A stretch of 25,343 bases of DNA from Reticulitermes lucifugus (GCA_026260175.1 JAKCWW010008799.1:1-25343), one strand, 5' to 3'; counted from the first letter of the stretch, positions 8,501 to 16,711 are shown. Notes: generated by a model not told the origin, from the letters alone. Program-made: numbers and translations.

Positions 8501-10908
8501 GTATTTACAGTCTTTTCTATATACTTTTCTTTATAACCAATACATAATGCAGACTGATGAATTATTTGTTATAAATTTCATTATGTCGGTTTTGTCTAGA
8601 TTTAGGACTAACTTATTAGCAGCAAACCGTTTAGTCATATGAGAGAGAATGAAGTTTGACACTGAACAGAAATTTTTGAAATTTCCACTTGAAATTGTGA
8701 CACTAGTGTGATCAGCAAATAATATTGGTTCTGATATATAATTTATTCTCAGGGGATATATGTATATATATTTATATATTATAAACATCAGAGGCCCTGG
8801 AATTGATCCTTGGGGAGCTCCATGTTTCAGTGTACCCCAGTCAGAGAAAAAATTTTTAGTTGTATTAGGTGATTTTACTTCAACTTTATACTAAAGTATG
8901 GAGGCTGGTGGTGGATAGTTGTGATACAGTCTGTTACAAACAGAGGCACCCATTTGTGACCCAGGATATGGTTGCTTTCTTGGCAGTATTACAGTATAAA
9001 TTTGCTAAAACATTAAAGATGGATTAATGCCTAGATTTAGAAAGTTCAGTCATGCAGTTTAAATAATTGGGATTGAAGGTTTGAATTGTGTTAAAAAATT
9101 CTGCTGCAGTACTTGTGCATTACTTTAATAGCCATGGCTACCATGCATGTTGCAAAGAGTATGGAGTGAATTTTGTAATGTCTTGGGGTGCTGTCTGTTA
9201 GGTTCACAGTAGGAAACAGAAGCAGAAAAGTTATGTATGTTATATCACTCTGTTTTTATAGGTGGTCTCTTGTTTGTTGTTAATGGTCCTGAATTCACTG
9301 GTGGTGGATTTGTGAGTGGATTTGTCATAAGTCTGGTCAGTAAGCAACTGATAGAAGCTTTCAGTCCAAATGGGCAGGGATTCAGCAGCCCTCATGATGT
9401 CGCTGTTAACGCAGATGGCAGTGAAGCATATGTAGTAGAGCTTGACTCCAGTAAAGTATGGAAATTTGTAAAAGGTAAGCAAGTAAATAGAAGTCTCCTC
9501 ATTTTGCGGGGTTGTATTCATAATAATTTTGTTGTGAACTGAAATAAGTTACGTGAGCTCATATGCCACATTAATTATCATGGGTGTGGAGAAGGTACAA
9601 TGATACATAAGAAATGTAAAGCACAGAACCATGCTGTGCTAAGCACATTGCTCCATTTCCCTGAAATGTGTTTCTTAGCTGGAATAAGAGAGGGGATTGG
9701 TATTAGTTTTTGAGAATGTGTGATATTAATATCACAGTCCATTGGGTAGCATTCGCTTTTTACAAATCTTCGCTCAGAAACTGACTATGCCAACAGGTTT
9801 CTTGGAATATGAAAGAGGAGTGCTACTTCCTTAACAACAGCATGGAATGAGAAATGTGTCAGTTCCTTATATCTGACATGTTTAGTAAACTAAATGTAAT
9901 CATCAGAGTGTATATTGTGTTGCAGGGTTTGTCAACAAGACCAGTATTGCACCAGAGACCATTGCAAATACCAGTACACCCACCATTACATCTGTTGTCC
10001 CACAACATGGTAATGCTTTTAGTTTAATGTACTTGAAACAGTTTTCATAAAATTTTATATATTTTTGCCGTAATGTATGATGCCTGAGAAGAGCACCAGT
10101 AATCCCCTGTGTTAAGAATATTTTGCACTTGTTAGTTGCCAGTTTTGAAAGATGCACATGCTTATTTTCAGACATCACTGATAACAGATTATTTAAAGCA
10201 AGAACCTGATACAAGAACTTTGGATGCATGTTCTTAAAGGTTTAAATTAATGTGGTATAATTTTATTCTGATTTCACCGTGCATTTTTGAACATTAATTA
10301 TGTTTTACACCAACCAAATGCACATATTTATTTAAAGAACATTAAAATATTCTATAAAATGTTAGATAAAAAAAACCCAACATATGTTTCGGCTTATCGA
10401 TAAGCCATCCTCAGGGGGTGTCACAACTGCTTGTTTTTAAAACACGTACACGTACATGGAAGAAAGTCTAGTGAGATATGGCGATGACTATACTCCTCTA
10501 CAGAGGACCAATATGTGTACGTGTTTTATAAACAAGCAGTTGTGACACCCCCTGAGGATGGCTTATCGATCAGCCGAAACATATGTTGGGGTTTTTTTAT
10601 CTAACATTTTATGGAATATTTTAATGTTCTTTAAATAAATATGTGCATTTGGTTGGTGTAAAACATAATTAATGTGGTATACTTTATTATATTTTCACTG
10701 TGTTTCAGGCCTGAGTAAACTGCACATAGTTGGCATGCCTGTAGAGAGCAATGCTGCCAGTACTGTTGCAGCCACAGTAGGAATTGTGGTTGGTGTAGTG
10801 GCATTGACAGCAATTATAATTTTTGCTGCAGTCGTGAAGTTGAGGAGGAGAGGTGGGTCACATGCATTTGGCGCTGATGATTTGGAGTACAGTAAACTGG
10901 TGGAATAA
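2272..10908 (+). CDS. PAL: Peptidyl-alpha-hydroxyglycine alpha-amidating lyase (PAL), membrane form, 5'-partial
   Basis: Six exons splice to about 407 residues plus one split first codon. PAL cleaves peptidyl-alpha-hydroxyglycine to the amidated peptide and glyoxylate, finishing neuropeptide amidation in the secretory-pathway lumen. Residues matching the rat PAL active site are all present: Arg in FHRGD (2370-2372), Zn-ligand His in LPHG (4069-4071), Tyr in SDGYC (4270-4272), Zn-ligand His in VPHA (5758-5760), and His-Asp in SPHDV (9393-9398). The conserved cysteine pairs are also seen: HFCKP with DGYCN, and LCVADRENGRIQCF. NHL-type propeller blades span exons 1-4, followed by a Ser/Thr-rich linker, one transmembrane helix and a short tail ending EYSKLVE. 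Every junction keeps frame, and each later intron splits a codon after its first base. The signal peptide and N-terminus are absent and probably upstream. Family assignment is very secure; the insect symbol (Pal1/Pal2 type) is not resolved. Confidence 0.95.
2513..4055 (+). other. PAL intron a-b
   Basis: GTGAGT to TGCAG, 1543 bp. It contains the palindromic insertion at 2905-3070; I see nothing else recognisable in it. Confidence 0.9.
2905..3070. mobile_element. Short palindromic insertion with 19-bp target duplication
   Basis: A 19-bp direct repeat (2886-2904 and 3071-3089, one mismatch; core AGTAATTTAACATTC) brackets a snap-back sequence. The arm CGAAAGTATATTTTACTCTT (2904 onward) is matched in reverse complement at 3017-3041. 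At the centre is a perfect 26-bp palindrome (2992-3017, AGCCATCATCAGG plus its complement). The right arm looks like a shortened inverted copy of the left. On the minus strand the left half carries CTGATGATGGCTCCGAGCT followed by GAAAC, a hammerhead-like core of the type reported in Penelope-like elements. Target duplication and snap-back form suggest retroposition with template switching (inference). Confidence 0.7.
4056..4345 (+). CDS. PAL: PAL exon b
   Basis: The acceptor is TGTGCAG before 4056. The donor is GTAGAG at 4346, a weaker consensus that nonetheless keeps frame. The exon encodes FYLPHGLTVDVNNNVWVTDV, ALHQIFKF, HFCKPTAVAV and FFVSDGYCNSRIIKF. It carries the first zinc-ligand His (LPH), the catalytic Tyr (GYC) and the first conserved disulfide pair. 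The start is fixed by completion of the ATG (Met) codon begun at 2511-2512. Reading straight past the donor gives 27 unrelated residues ending at 4435-4437, so that read-through is not the protein. Confidence 0.95.
4346..5722 (+). other. PAL intron b-c
   Basis: GTAGAG to TACAG, 1377 bp. A possible hAT-type terminus (CAGTGGTTCCCAAACTT) lies at 4726-4742 without a visible matching far end. Nothing else was recognised. Confidence 0.85.
5723..5920 (+). CDS. PAL: PAL exon c
   Basis: The acceptor is GTGTACAG before 5723 and the donor is GTACAA at 5921. The exon encodes GVKSPVYGFYVPHALALAED, then LCVADRENGRIQCF and SVAYSPAEG. It contains the second zinc-ligand His (VPHA), the Arg of ADRENGR and the second conserved Cys pair. 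NGS in CHNGSF is a possible N-glycosylation site. Phase 1 at both ends. Confidence 0.95.
6921..7708 (-). mobile_element. Tigger/pogo-like DNA transposon, internally deleted
   Basis: The terminal inverted repeat CAGTAGAACCC at 6921 is mirrored by GGGTTCTACTG ending at 7708. TA dinucleotides flank it at 6919-6920 and 7709-7710, the target duplication expected of the Tc1/mariner-pogo superfamily. Beyond the termini both ends carry repeated GGGACTTCTTA-type sub-motifs. On the minus strand from 7167 it encodes MTQKGIKRKALSLKETRVIR, then PTLTRVEVAKPLNMPVTTV, the N-terminal CENP-B-type helix-turn-helix of a Tigger transposase. This is cut off after about 50 residues where the frame runs into the terminus. 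No DDE domain remains, so it cannot move on its own. Confidence 0.88.
6973..7167 (-). pseudogene. Tigger transposase N-terminal HTH fragment
   Basis: The ATG is at 7165-7167 in reverse. The peptide begins MTQKGIKRKALSLKE and carries a helix-turn-helix (VIREVE, AKPLNMPVTTVKGIMGK) like the first CENP-B N-terminal domain of Tigger/pogo transposases. The last residues (about 6973-7010) derive from the transposon terminus, so the domain was truncated by internal deletion. An ATG 23 codons upstream (7236) adds only hydrophobic residues with no family resemblance, so I prefer the internal start. Confidence 0.75.
7730..8892 (-). pseudogene. Jockey-like non-LTR retrotransposon, 5'-truncated reverse transcriptase remnant
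   Basis: On the minus strand the translation starts near 8892 with KSPNTTKNFFSDWGTLKHGA, then PQGSIPGP (RT palm motif), then ILFADHTS (the catalytic FADD box with the second Asp changed to His). NKLVLNLDKT follows, then after a frameshift near 8540 KFLGLQIDNYLNWKNHIEK, then YYASFHSIIQYGTICLGNS, RIMAGAQPRTSCRNLF, and after a second frameshift near 8110 NKHHLHRPNANLSC. These are in the order expected of the RT palm and thumb of jockey-type LINEs. Two frameshifts, an internal stop and the lost Asp make it dead. The 3' untranslated part seems to run to about 7730, next to the Tigger element. Confidence 0.85.
8756..8781. repeat. AT microsatellite-like tract
   Basis: A TATATGTATATATATTTATA-type run lies inside the LINE remnant. 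It translates as the odd IYKYIYIY stretch in the RT frame, so it probably expanded after insertion. Confidence 0.6.
9262..9474 (+). CDS. PAL: PAL exon d
   Basis: The acceptor is TTTTTATAG before 9262 and the donor is GTAAGC at 9475. The exon encodes GLLFVVNGPEFTGG, then FSPNGQGFSSPHDVAVNADG and VWKFVKG. It holds the third zinc-ligand His and the adjacent Asp, and it closes the propeller. Where rat PAL has Met two residues before this His, this protein has Ser. The upstream intron, 3.3 kb, contains a Tigger/pogo element and a LINE remnant. Confidence 0.95.
9926..10009 (+). CDS. PAL: PAL exon e (linker)
   Basis: The acceptor is GTGTTGCAG before 9926 and the donor is GTAATG at 10010. It encodes a 28-residue Ser/Thr/Pro-rich linker containing FVNKTSIAPETIANTSTPT, with two possible N-glycosylation sites (NKT, NTS). 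It joins the propeller to the membrane segment and probably acts as an extended lumenal stalk. Frame and splice sites agree with the neighbouring exons, although the stalk itself is not a conserved domain. Confidence 0.88.
10010..10708 (+). other. PAL intron e-f
   Basis: GTAATG to TTTCAG, 699 bp. More than half of it is the inverted repeat at 10291-10675, which ends 33 bp before the exon. Confidence 0.9.
10260..10666. mobile_element. Snap-back element with 161-bp near-identical inverted arms
   Basis: The left arm 10291-10451 and right arm 10515-10675 are reverse complements with about four mismatches and no indels by eye, separated by 63 bp. A direct repeat AATTAATGTGGTATA (10245-10259 and 10667-10681) flanks it, and looser similarity continues for about 20 bp beyond each copy. 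The right arm, read forward, carries CTGAGGATGGCTTATCGATC followed by AGCCGAAACATATGTT, the same hammerhead-like layout as at 2905-3070. The high arm identity argues for a young insertion or arm-to-arm conversion. In the PAL pre-mRNA it would fold into long double-stranded RNA. Confidence 0.8.
10709..10908 (+). CDS. PAL: PAL exon f: transmembrane helix and short tail (terminal exon, short isoform)
   Basis: The acceptor is TGTTTCAG before 10709; the stop TAA is at 10906-10908. After a short lumenal stretch it encodes a hydrophobic helix, roughly STVAATVGIVVGVVALTAII continuing IFAAVV, then a basic stop-transfer KLRRRGG and a tail ending DDLEYSKLVE. This is a type I membrane topology with the lyase in the lumen. 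YSKL fits the Tyr-x-x-hydrophobic sorting signal. A donor-like GAG|GTGGGT at 10850-10858 lies inside the exon and allows splicing to 18235. An AATAAA at 10904-10909 overlaps the stop codon. Confidence 0.92.
10850..10858 (+). promoter_or_regulatory. Internal alternative splice donor in PAL exon f
   Basis: GAG|GTGGGT agrees with the donor consensus at six of the core positions. The cut after 10852 leaves one base of a codon, the same phase as every other PAL junction downstream of exon a. Use of this donor permits joining to 18235; non-use gives the short tail. Confidence 0.65.
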
Positions 10909-11190
10909 ATTGTTCTTTTATTATATTTTATTTTTATTTGGTTTACTTTCCTTCCCTTCCATTCCAATACTCATGGACTCATTTTATTTTGATCACCTTG
11001 CAGTGGCACCCTGTAAATATACAACATTGTTAAATTTATGGGGTGTAACTGATCACATAGTCCAGAAAGATAACAATGTGGTAATGGTTTTAGTTTAAAA
11101 TTAACCTTTTGTTTGTATTCGTCCTTTCCCATGCTTTTTATTTCCAACCTCACATCTACCAGCTGCAAGTTAATTAAAAAAAATAATAAT

Positions 11191-11201
11191 AATAAAATAA
11201 A
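11191..11201 (+). promoter_or_regulatory. Candidate polyadenylation signals, short isoform
   Basis: Two overlapping AATAAA hexamers lie about 285 bp after the short-isoform stop, with a GT-richer stretch (GGTTTGTGCC) following. Another AATAAA overlaps the stop codon itself (10904-10909), and one lies near 11638. Which is used cannot be told from sequence. Confidence 0.3.
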
Positions 11202-12119
11202 ATGAAATGGTAGACAGGTTTGTGCCAGAAGATTTAAAACTCCCACTATGAGTTGTTCCTGTATATGAACTACAAGAAGAGATATCAAAGAATATAAAAT
11301 ATGTAAGTAGCAAACCCTCAGTATGTGATCACGACGTGATAGTAAGTTTGTAGGTGGTGATAGACGTCTTATGTCACTGATCCTGTATGGAGGAATTGTT
11401 AGACACTTTTTTACAGGACAGGGTTCTTTACTGTGATAGTAATTTACTTGCGTATGTTGAACATTGTGTTTTGTAGTATGTCTGAACTTTTTAACAATAT
11501 GTGCATTATTCCACAAAACTTCAATGTTAACATCCTGTGTGAACTGACAACAAGATTATGCTGTGCATGTCATTTTTTGTGTTTGATGTATATGGCATAA
11601 CCTAACAGACTGGAATAACAGTAATGCTCTAGGCATGAATAAAGTAGGTGGGGTTAGGATTAGGTTGTGTAACCAACAGGACAGAAACACTACTGTTGCA
11701 AATTCTAAGTTATTTCATCCATTATATGAGATATGGTTGATGCATGTGACATTTAAGACATGGTCTACATCTTTAGCCAGTTTTTGTTTTGCCAGGAAGT
11801 AACTGATACTTTGTTGGTGGCACACCTTTATCCTTTCATTGTTACTTTATGGACATTCATTCATCAGTACAACTGAGCAAGTTCGTTCAAGCAGTGATGA
11901 TTGTGACTCGTATTTGGAAGATGCCCAGGCAGAATTTTGAATGGAACAGTGTCCTAATTGAGGTTCTTCATTCACATTGTATTTAGTGATATACATGTGT
12001 CAATAATGTTTTAATGTCTGTTAAGGTACAGTTGGTGTCTTCCTGTCTAATGTTTTCATTCTTGGGGTAATGGCACAGGATATTTTGTATTATACATAGT
12101 GAAATCATCTTTTGGGGGG

Positions 12120-12154
12120 NNNNNNNNNNNNNNNNNNNNNNNNNNNNNNNNNNN
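12120..12154. other. Assembly gap (35 N)
   Basis: 35 Ns follow a GGGGGG run that may be an assembly or polishing artefact. The true gap size is unknown. It lies within the intron of the long PAL isoform. Confidence 0.99.
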
Positions 12155-13576
12155 GCATTAAGATGAATCTGCAGTATGACTTCAGTAGGAAATAAGGTTA
12201 GGTCATAGTCTGGTCTGAAAAACAGCAGTGCAGAAGCTGAAAGAAGAGAGCTATGTCTAAAGAATGCTGAGCCATCAAACATTCTTTAATCTAGATTAAG
12301 TGGTCTTGGTCTGCTTGCCTTTTAGCCTGCACACCAATCGGTCAATCAGAATGTATGATTCATGGCACTGTAAGTATCAGTGCCAGGTCTCTTTCAGTCA
12401 CTTTACAAAGATGGATTCCTCGACACATTCACTACACTGAAGAAAGGAAACCATATCAGCTACAAACTGCCATGAAAACTTGAGGACTATTACCAAGGCG
12501 ATATATTTAAGAGTCATACGCAAGAATAACAAGATAGGCAATGTATATATAATGCAACGTTGTGGCACATTTGCTTAACCATTTTTGCCATGGGAATGCA
12601 ACAATGTGTTCTCTAGTATTGTTGAGGTACAGAATATTTTGTACTAATACCATTGCCTTGAAGAGATCAGTTATATGGAGATCATATGTTGGTGTCAACA
12701 ATATAAGCGTACTTAGGTCTTTGACTCATATATAAAGATTAAGTTTGCGCCTCATAGTGAACACAGTGTGCTGCTATTAAAAAGAACACTGACCATTTAT
12801 TCTTTCTAATAAAAATTTGTGGTGTTCTGTGTGAGGTACAAACCGAATCTGTATATACAAGTTAGTAAATGAAGTACAGCAGTGCATTCCTTTTGCATTG
12901 CTGTGCTGCATGTTGCTGTCAACAGTAAAACATATTTATGTTAGTATGTCAAGTGCCTGATATTTTTGTCCAATTTTAACCAAATCTCGGTTTTTGTGAC
13001 AGATTTTCGTAGAAGTCCCCAATATCAAATTTGATGAAAATTCCAAGCTAATACATCGGATGGTGATACATGACAAAGCTAATAGGCGCTTTTTGCATGT
13101 ATGGAAACACACCTCATAAAAAGACATATTTACCCTATATCTCAGTTCATGGTTATGCCATTTTCAGACATACAGCAACCCTGAATGTCATGTATTGGCA
13201 GCTTCCAAGAGATCAGCAGGAAAGCCAGGTTGACTGGATATGCTGAAAGAATGTGAAGTGATCCCTGATTTGTTTTGTGGGTTTGTCTTAAAGAATGTAT
13301 GTACCAGAATAATTCAAGAAGGGTGCAGCTACTGAAAATGAATATTAAAAAGTGCCATCAACAGCATAAACTTGCACGTATCTCTTACAACATGGTCAAG
13401 AGGACTGTCTTATTTTAGTGAGATATAAAATACAAATTTTGGTATGGTTTTAAATGGATCACTTATACCCCTGGTTCTTTAGCTGCAGTAATTGGGAGTT
13501 GGCTGTAATGTACTCTATATCAATGGCAGGTCAGTTCCCCAAGACCCCGCATAAGTTCACCATAAGCATACCATTT

Positions 13577-13800
13577 TTCTGATACAACTGCCAGTTGATC
13601 AATGCCATTGTTCTCATACAGCTGTCAGTTGATTAATGCCATTGTTCTTATACAGCTGTCAGTTGATTAATGCCATTGTTCTTATACAGCTGTCAGTTGA
13701 TTAACACCACTGTTCTGATGCAGCTTTTGGTTGATGAATACTGCTGCTCTGATACAACTGCCATTTGATTAATGCCATTGTCCTCATGAAACTAACAACT
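13577..13800 (+). repeat. 34-bp minisatellite, about 6.5 copies
   Basis: Successive units begin at 13577, 13611, 13645, 13679, 13713, 13747 and 13781, exactly 34 bp apart. The consensus is close to TTCTNATACAGCTGTCAGTT then GATTAATGCCATTG. Units 2-4 are nearly identical, units 5-7 diverge, and the last is partial. Spacing never varies, so divergence is by substitution only. Confidence 0.93.
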
Positions 13801-14074
13801 GAATGTTGTGCTCTTCATCAGTTAGGATAACAGGATAGAGGGTGGCTGTTCTGTTTCGTCACTGCATGTCTTCTTTATCATCCTGAGTAATGTGATGTGA
13901 CTGGTGAGCACACTTGTAGCCATGTCAAAGACTGTGCACATATATATGGTATGAAGGTGTGTGGTTCCATGTATATTTATCCTTTTGTGTGTAGTCCAGC
14001 ACATAGAAAATAGGCACAAAAATGCAGCAAAAGACTGCAGTATGAATAACATGATGTAGAGAGGTCTTGATCTG

Positions 14075-14160
14075 TGATTTGGTTTATGACATTGTATAGT
14101 CTGGTAGGTGGTTACCAACATTTCGGAGGAACATACTGCCTTCAGAGAGCAGACTGCTAA
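14075..14160. repeat. Dispersed hairpin-family repeat copy
   Basis: Contains TATAGTCTGGTAGGTGGTTA then CCAACATTTCGGAGGAACAT and CTTCAG. The last part is shared with the copies at 14861 and 17262. On the minus strand it reads CTGAAGGCAG...CCTCCGAAATGTTGG. Confidence 0.6.
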
Positions 14161-14858
14161 AATTATACTGCAGCATCATTATCCTTATGATTGTTTTAAT
14201 GCTGAAATGCAATTCCTTATTTGTATTTAATAATCATTTATATATTTTTATATTTTATGTACGAAAGTAAAAACTGTACTTTGTAGGTAATGTAAGAGGA
14301 CCAGGTCACTGAATGCTGGCTGACTGCCTTCCTCTGTTTATGAGTGAATGTGCTTAGAACATTCAGGGGTGTATGTTGAGTGCAGGAGGAAGAACTGTCC
14401 ATGTCCCAGAATGATATGCAGGAAAAACTATTTTCAGACCAAATTTACTTATCAAGGAACAAGGAAGATCAAACACTATAACAGCAGCACAGTTGATCTG
14501 TGTTTATGAGTGTTAAATATAGGTTTGCTAATTTTATTCCAGTTCTGAAATGTTTTTGAGTATGAACCTGTACACTTCCCTTCATACTATGTCGTCAGCT
14601 TTTTGTGTGAATACGTAACTAACATTTGGGTTTCCATGATAGAATTTGTCGAATAGTTGAGACAGCTTCTCAAGAAGGATCCTTCTCCATAGAGTTAGTC
14701 AATGGTTTGTTAATGTGTTTACTCCACTGGAGACAGACATTTACTTATTTACAAGTGCCGACAAGTATTCATGCATGAAAAGAGTCACAGCTCAAAATCA
14801 ATTAACAACTGGTCTCCATGTTTCTGGCAACAGTCACTGTTAAGATGGGATGTCATGC
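14161..14858 (+). other. Intronic stretch of the long-isoform intron, no feature recognised
   Basis: AT-rich sequence with short open frames that lack family resemblance or consistent splice sites. Confidence 0.5.
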
Positions 14859-14997
14859 TGCATAGGTGGTATCTAGGTATTAGCACTTTTATAGAGGAAC
14901 ATCCTGCATCCATCTTCAGAGTAGAATGTTATTCTTTTACCATGAAGATGAAGGCAACAGGTTCCTCTTGAAACATCGGTATGTGTCCACCAAACTA
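14859..14997. repeat. Hairpin repeat, two inverted copies of the AGAGGAAC/CATCTTCA motif
   Basis: The left arm (14861-14919) ends ATAGAGGAACATCCTGCATC then CATCTTCAG. The right arm (14942-14997) is its imperfect inverse, beginning ATGAAGATGAAGGCAACAGG and containing TTCCTCTTGAAACATCGGTA. The arms are separated by about 22 bp. Same family as 14075 and 17262, here in inverted-pair form. Confidence 0.65.
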
Positions 14998-14999
14998 TA

Positions 15000-16080
15000 T
15001 GTTACCACATCTCAGAAGCCTGTATTCTCAATATTTACTGCTGTAAGAATTTCAAATCTCATACACTGTGTTAACGTAAGTTGCTTAAAGGAATAGTTTT
15101 ACACAAAGAAAACTGGAAATACCTGCATAATTCAGTACTGTTATACTTCTTCCATCCAGGATTCCATGCTATGGAGATGCTGAAGTGGGTAATGTCCTTG
15201 AGATAAGATGGGACATTGAATGCAGGTAAGCAGAGTTGTGAGGTGTGTTGGGTCAGTAATACAGAATCCAACTTCTGGTTTTGCTATGACACCAATCATA
15301 ACAAATTTGTGTTTGTGTATAAATTAAGTCCTTATGATTATGGTAGCTAAGAAAAATGTGGATGCTGAATCTTTAATTAAGAATGAGAAATTTGTTTATT
15401 GTGAGGTGTGAAATGATATGCATATGCACTTCATTTTATCTTCACTTGAAACCAGAGAATGTCTGGTACTAGAACCCAAAGGTCCACGAACATTGTGGTG
15501 TGATCACAGAAGGGATTTCCATGGATGGTGGGGATGACTGTGCTTAGAACTCCCCTGTTTTTTTCTACTGTTGTATTCCACTGCAGCCTCTTTTGCCCTG
15601 TAGTAAGCAACCAAAAGCACTTGGTGCTAGTGAAGGTAATAACTACCAACATTCCTGTCAATGGGCTGACTAGACTATTGGAGGGGAATGTAACAAATTA
15701 TCTGGAAAGGGAAGAGTAATAGCCTGAGGTAGATGTGGAAAGGGTCAGTCACATTGGTTACAATCCCGACCCTGCTCCATCCATCTTGCATCATCACACC
15801 CTGTTTCCCTAAGGGTTACTTGAATGTTATCCTCCCATTTCCTCTTCAGTCCCCCAAATAACTAAAATAATTCTATGATTACTTATTGTCTCCTGATCCA
15901 TCCAAGATGTTCAGTTGATCATGTTCTCATTGATTTCAATGCCTTAACAATAATAAGTGGTCTGTATAAATAAAAAATGCCATCATTATGTAATATCCTT
16001 TATAGCATGTGCACTTCATCACTTTTTTGTCCTTCTTTTCTTATAATTTAATGTACAGTTTTTGATCCAACAAATTGCAC
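15000..16080 (+). other. Intronic stretch of the long-isoform intron
   Basis: A possible diverged minus-strand copy of the CTTCTGGG/TGTGACAC repeat is seen around 15465-15512. Otherwise I see no gene, RNA or ordered repeat. Confidence 0.45.
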
Positions 16081-16104
16081 AGTCAATAATAAATAATCAT
16101 TTGT

Positions 16105-16172
16105 CTCTTATATGCCTCCTACATATTTTGACCCCTGCAAGGTCATCATCAGGGAGGTATATAGAAAGGCAT
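16105..16172. repeat. Small hairpin with Penelope-type CTGATGATG motif
   Basis: TATATGCCTCC (about 16110-16120) is mirrored by GGAGGTATATA (16154-16164), and inside it TGACC pairs with GGTCA. On the minus strand it reads CCTGATGATGACC, a loop, GGGTC, AAAATATGTAGG, the same arrangement as the larger snap-back elements in this gene. Confidence 0.55.
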
Positions 16173-16514
16173 ACAAGTGCAGCAAATTCTCTCAAAGATA
16201 TGCGTGTGTAGAGTTAAAGTACAGTATTGTTAATTAAAATTACTAAAAATGTTTAAAATATGTATCAGTTAAAAAATATTTTTTACAATTCTAAATAGTA
16301 TTTTATCTTCCATTGCCGACAAATATCTATGCCAATTTTGTCATCTTCATTAAAAGGGAATATCCCTGTATTGTCTGGTTGGTGTTTAGTGATCCACCGT
16401 GGTTTAAATGACATGTATTACATACTCTGTCATGCTGCAAAACTTGATTAGAGAAGGAGATACCAGAGTTTATGTAAAGATGACATTAAAGCTATGTAAA
16501 GTGTGCTTACATTT

Positions 16515-16582
16515 AAGGACCTTCTATCCTACAAGAGTTATACTTAAGTGAAACATACATGTGTAGGATAGAAGTTGTCCTT
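16515..16582. repeat. Inverted repeat, about 19-bp arms
   Basis: AAGGACCTTCTATCCTACA (16515-16533) faces TGTAGGATAGAAGTTGTCCTT (16562-16582). The inner 13 bp is perfect, followed by a two-base bulge and a matching outer six. The loop is 28 bp. It may belong to the same remnant element as 16105. Confidence 0.7.
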
Positions 16583-16711
16583 ATTCTAAAAGACAACAAT
16601 GTTGCACAGCGAGGATGTTCACAATTTTATGTTAATAATAGTAAGGAAGTATGTGTAAAGTAATACTAGATATATAAGGAGTTCTTTCACAAAATAATGT
16701 GGTCATTAATT

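Larger units (their letters stand above)
5921..9261 (+). other. PAL intron c-d
   Basis: GTACAA to TATAG, 3341 bp. Positions 5921-6918 show nothing recognisable. A Tigger/pogo element follows at 6921-7708, then a LINE remnant to about 8892. The last 370 bp again show nothing. Confidence 0.88.
10909..13576 (+). other. Short-isoform 3' UTR and first part of the long-isoform intron
   Basis: No coding exon was recognised. The open frames here are of low complexity and have no family resemblance. It contains the N gap at 12120-12154. The rest is AT-rich sequence without visible structure. Confidence 0.6.

Noticed and set aside
9240..9521. Minus-strand open frame across PAL exon d
   Set aside because: It is the antisense shadow of the conserved coding exon.
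10100..10229. Minus-strand frame crossing PAL exon e and the following intron
   Set aside because: Antisense shadow with no domain.
10971..11516. 181-codon open frame on the minus strand, the longest in the window
   Set aside because: It lies antisense to the PAL 3' region, is rich in Leu/Ile/His runs from AT-rich DNA, shows no domain and has no splice or homology support.
11983..12282. Minus-strand open frame of 99 codons
   Set aside because: It runs through the N gap, so its continuity is artificial.
13577..13800. CRISPR-like array
   Set aside because: The 34-bp units are contiguous with no unique spacers and the genome is eukaryotic; it is a minisatellite.
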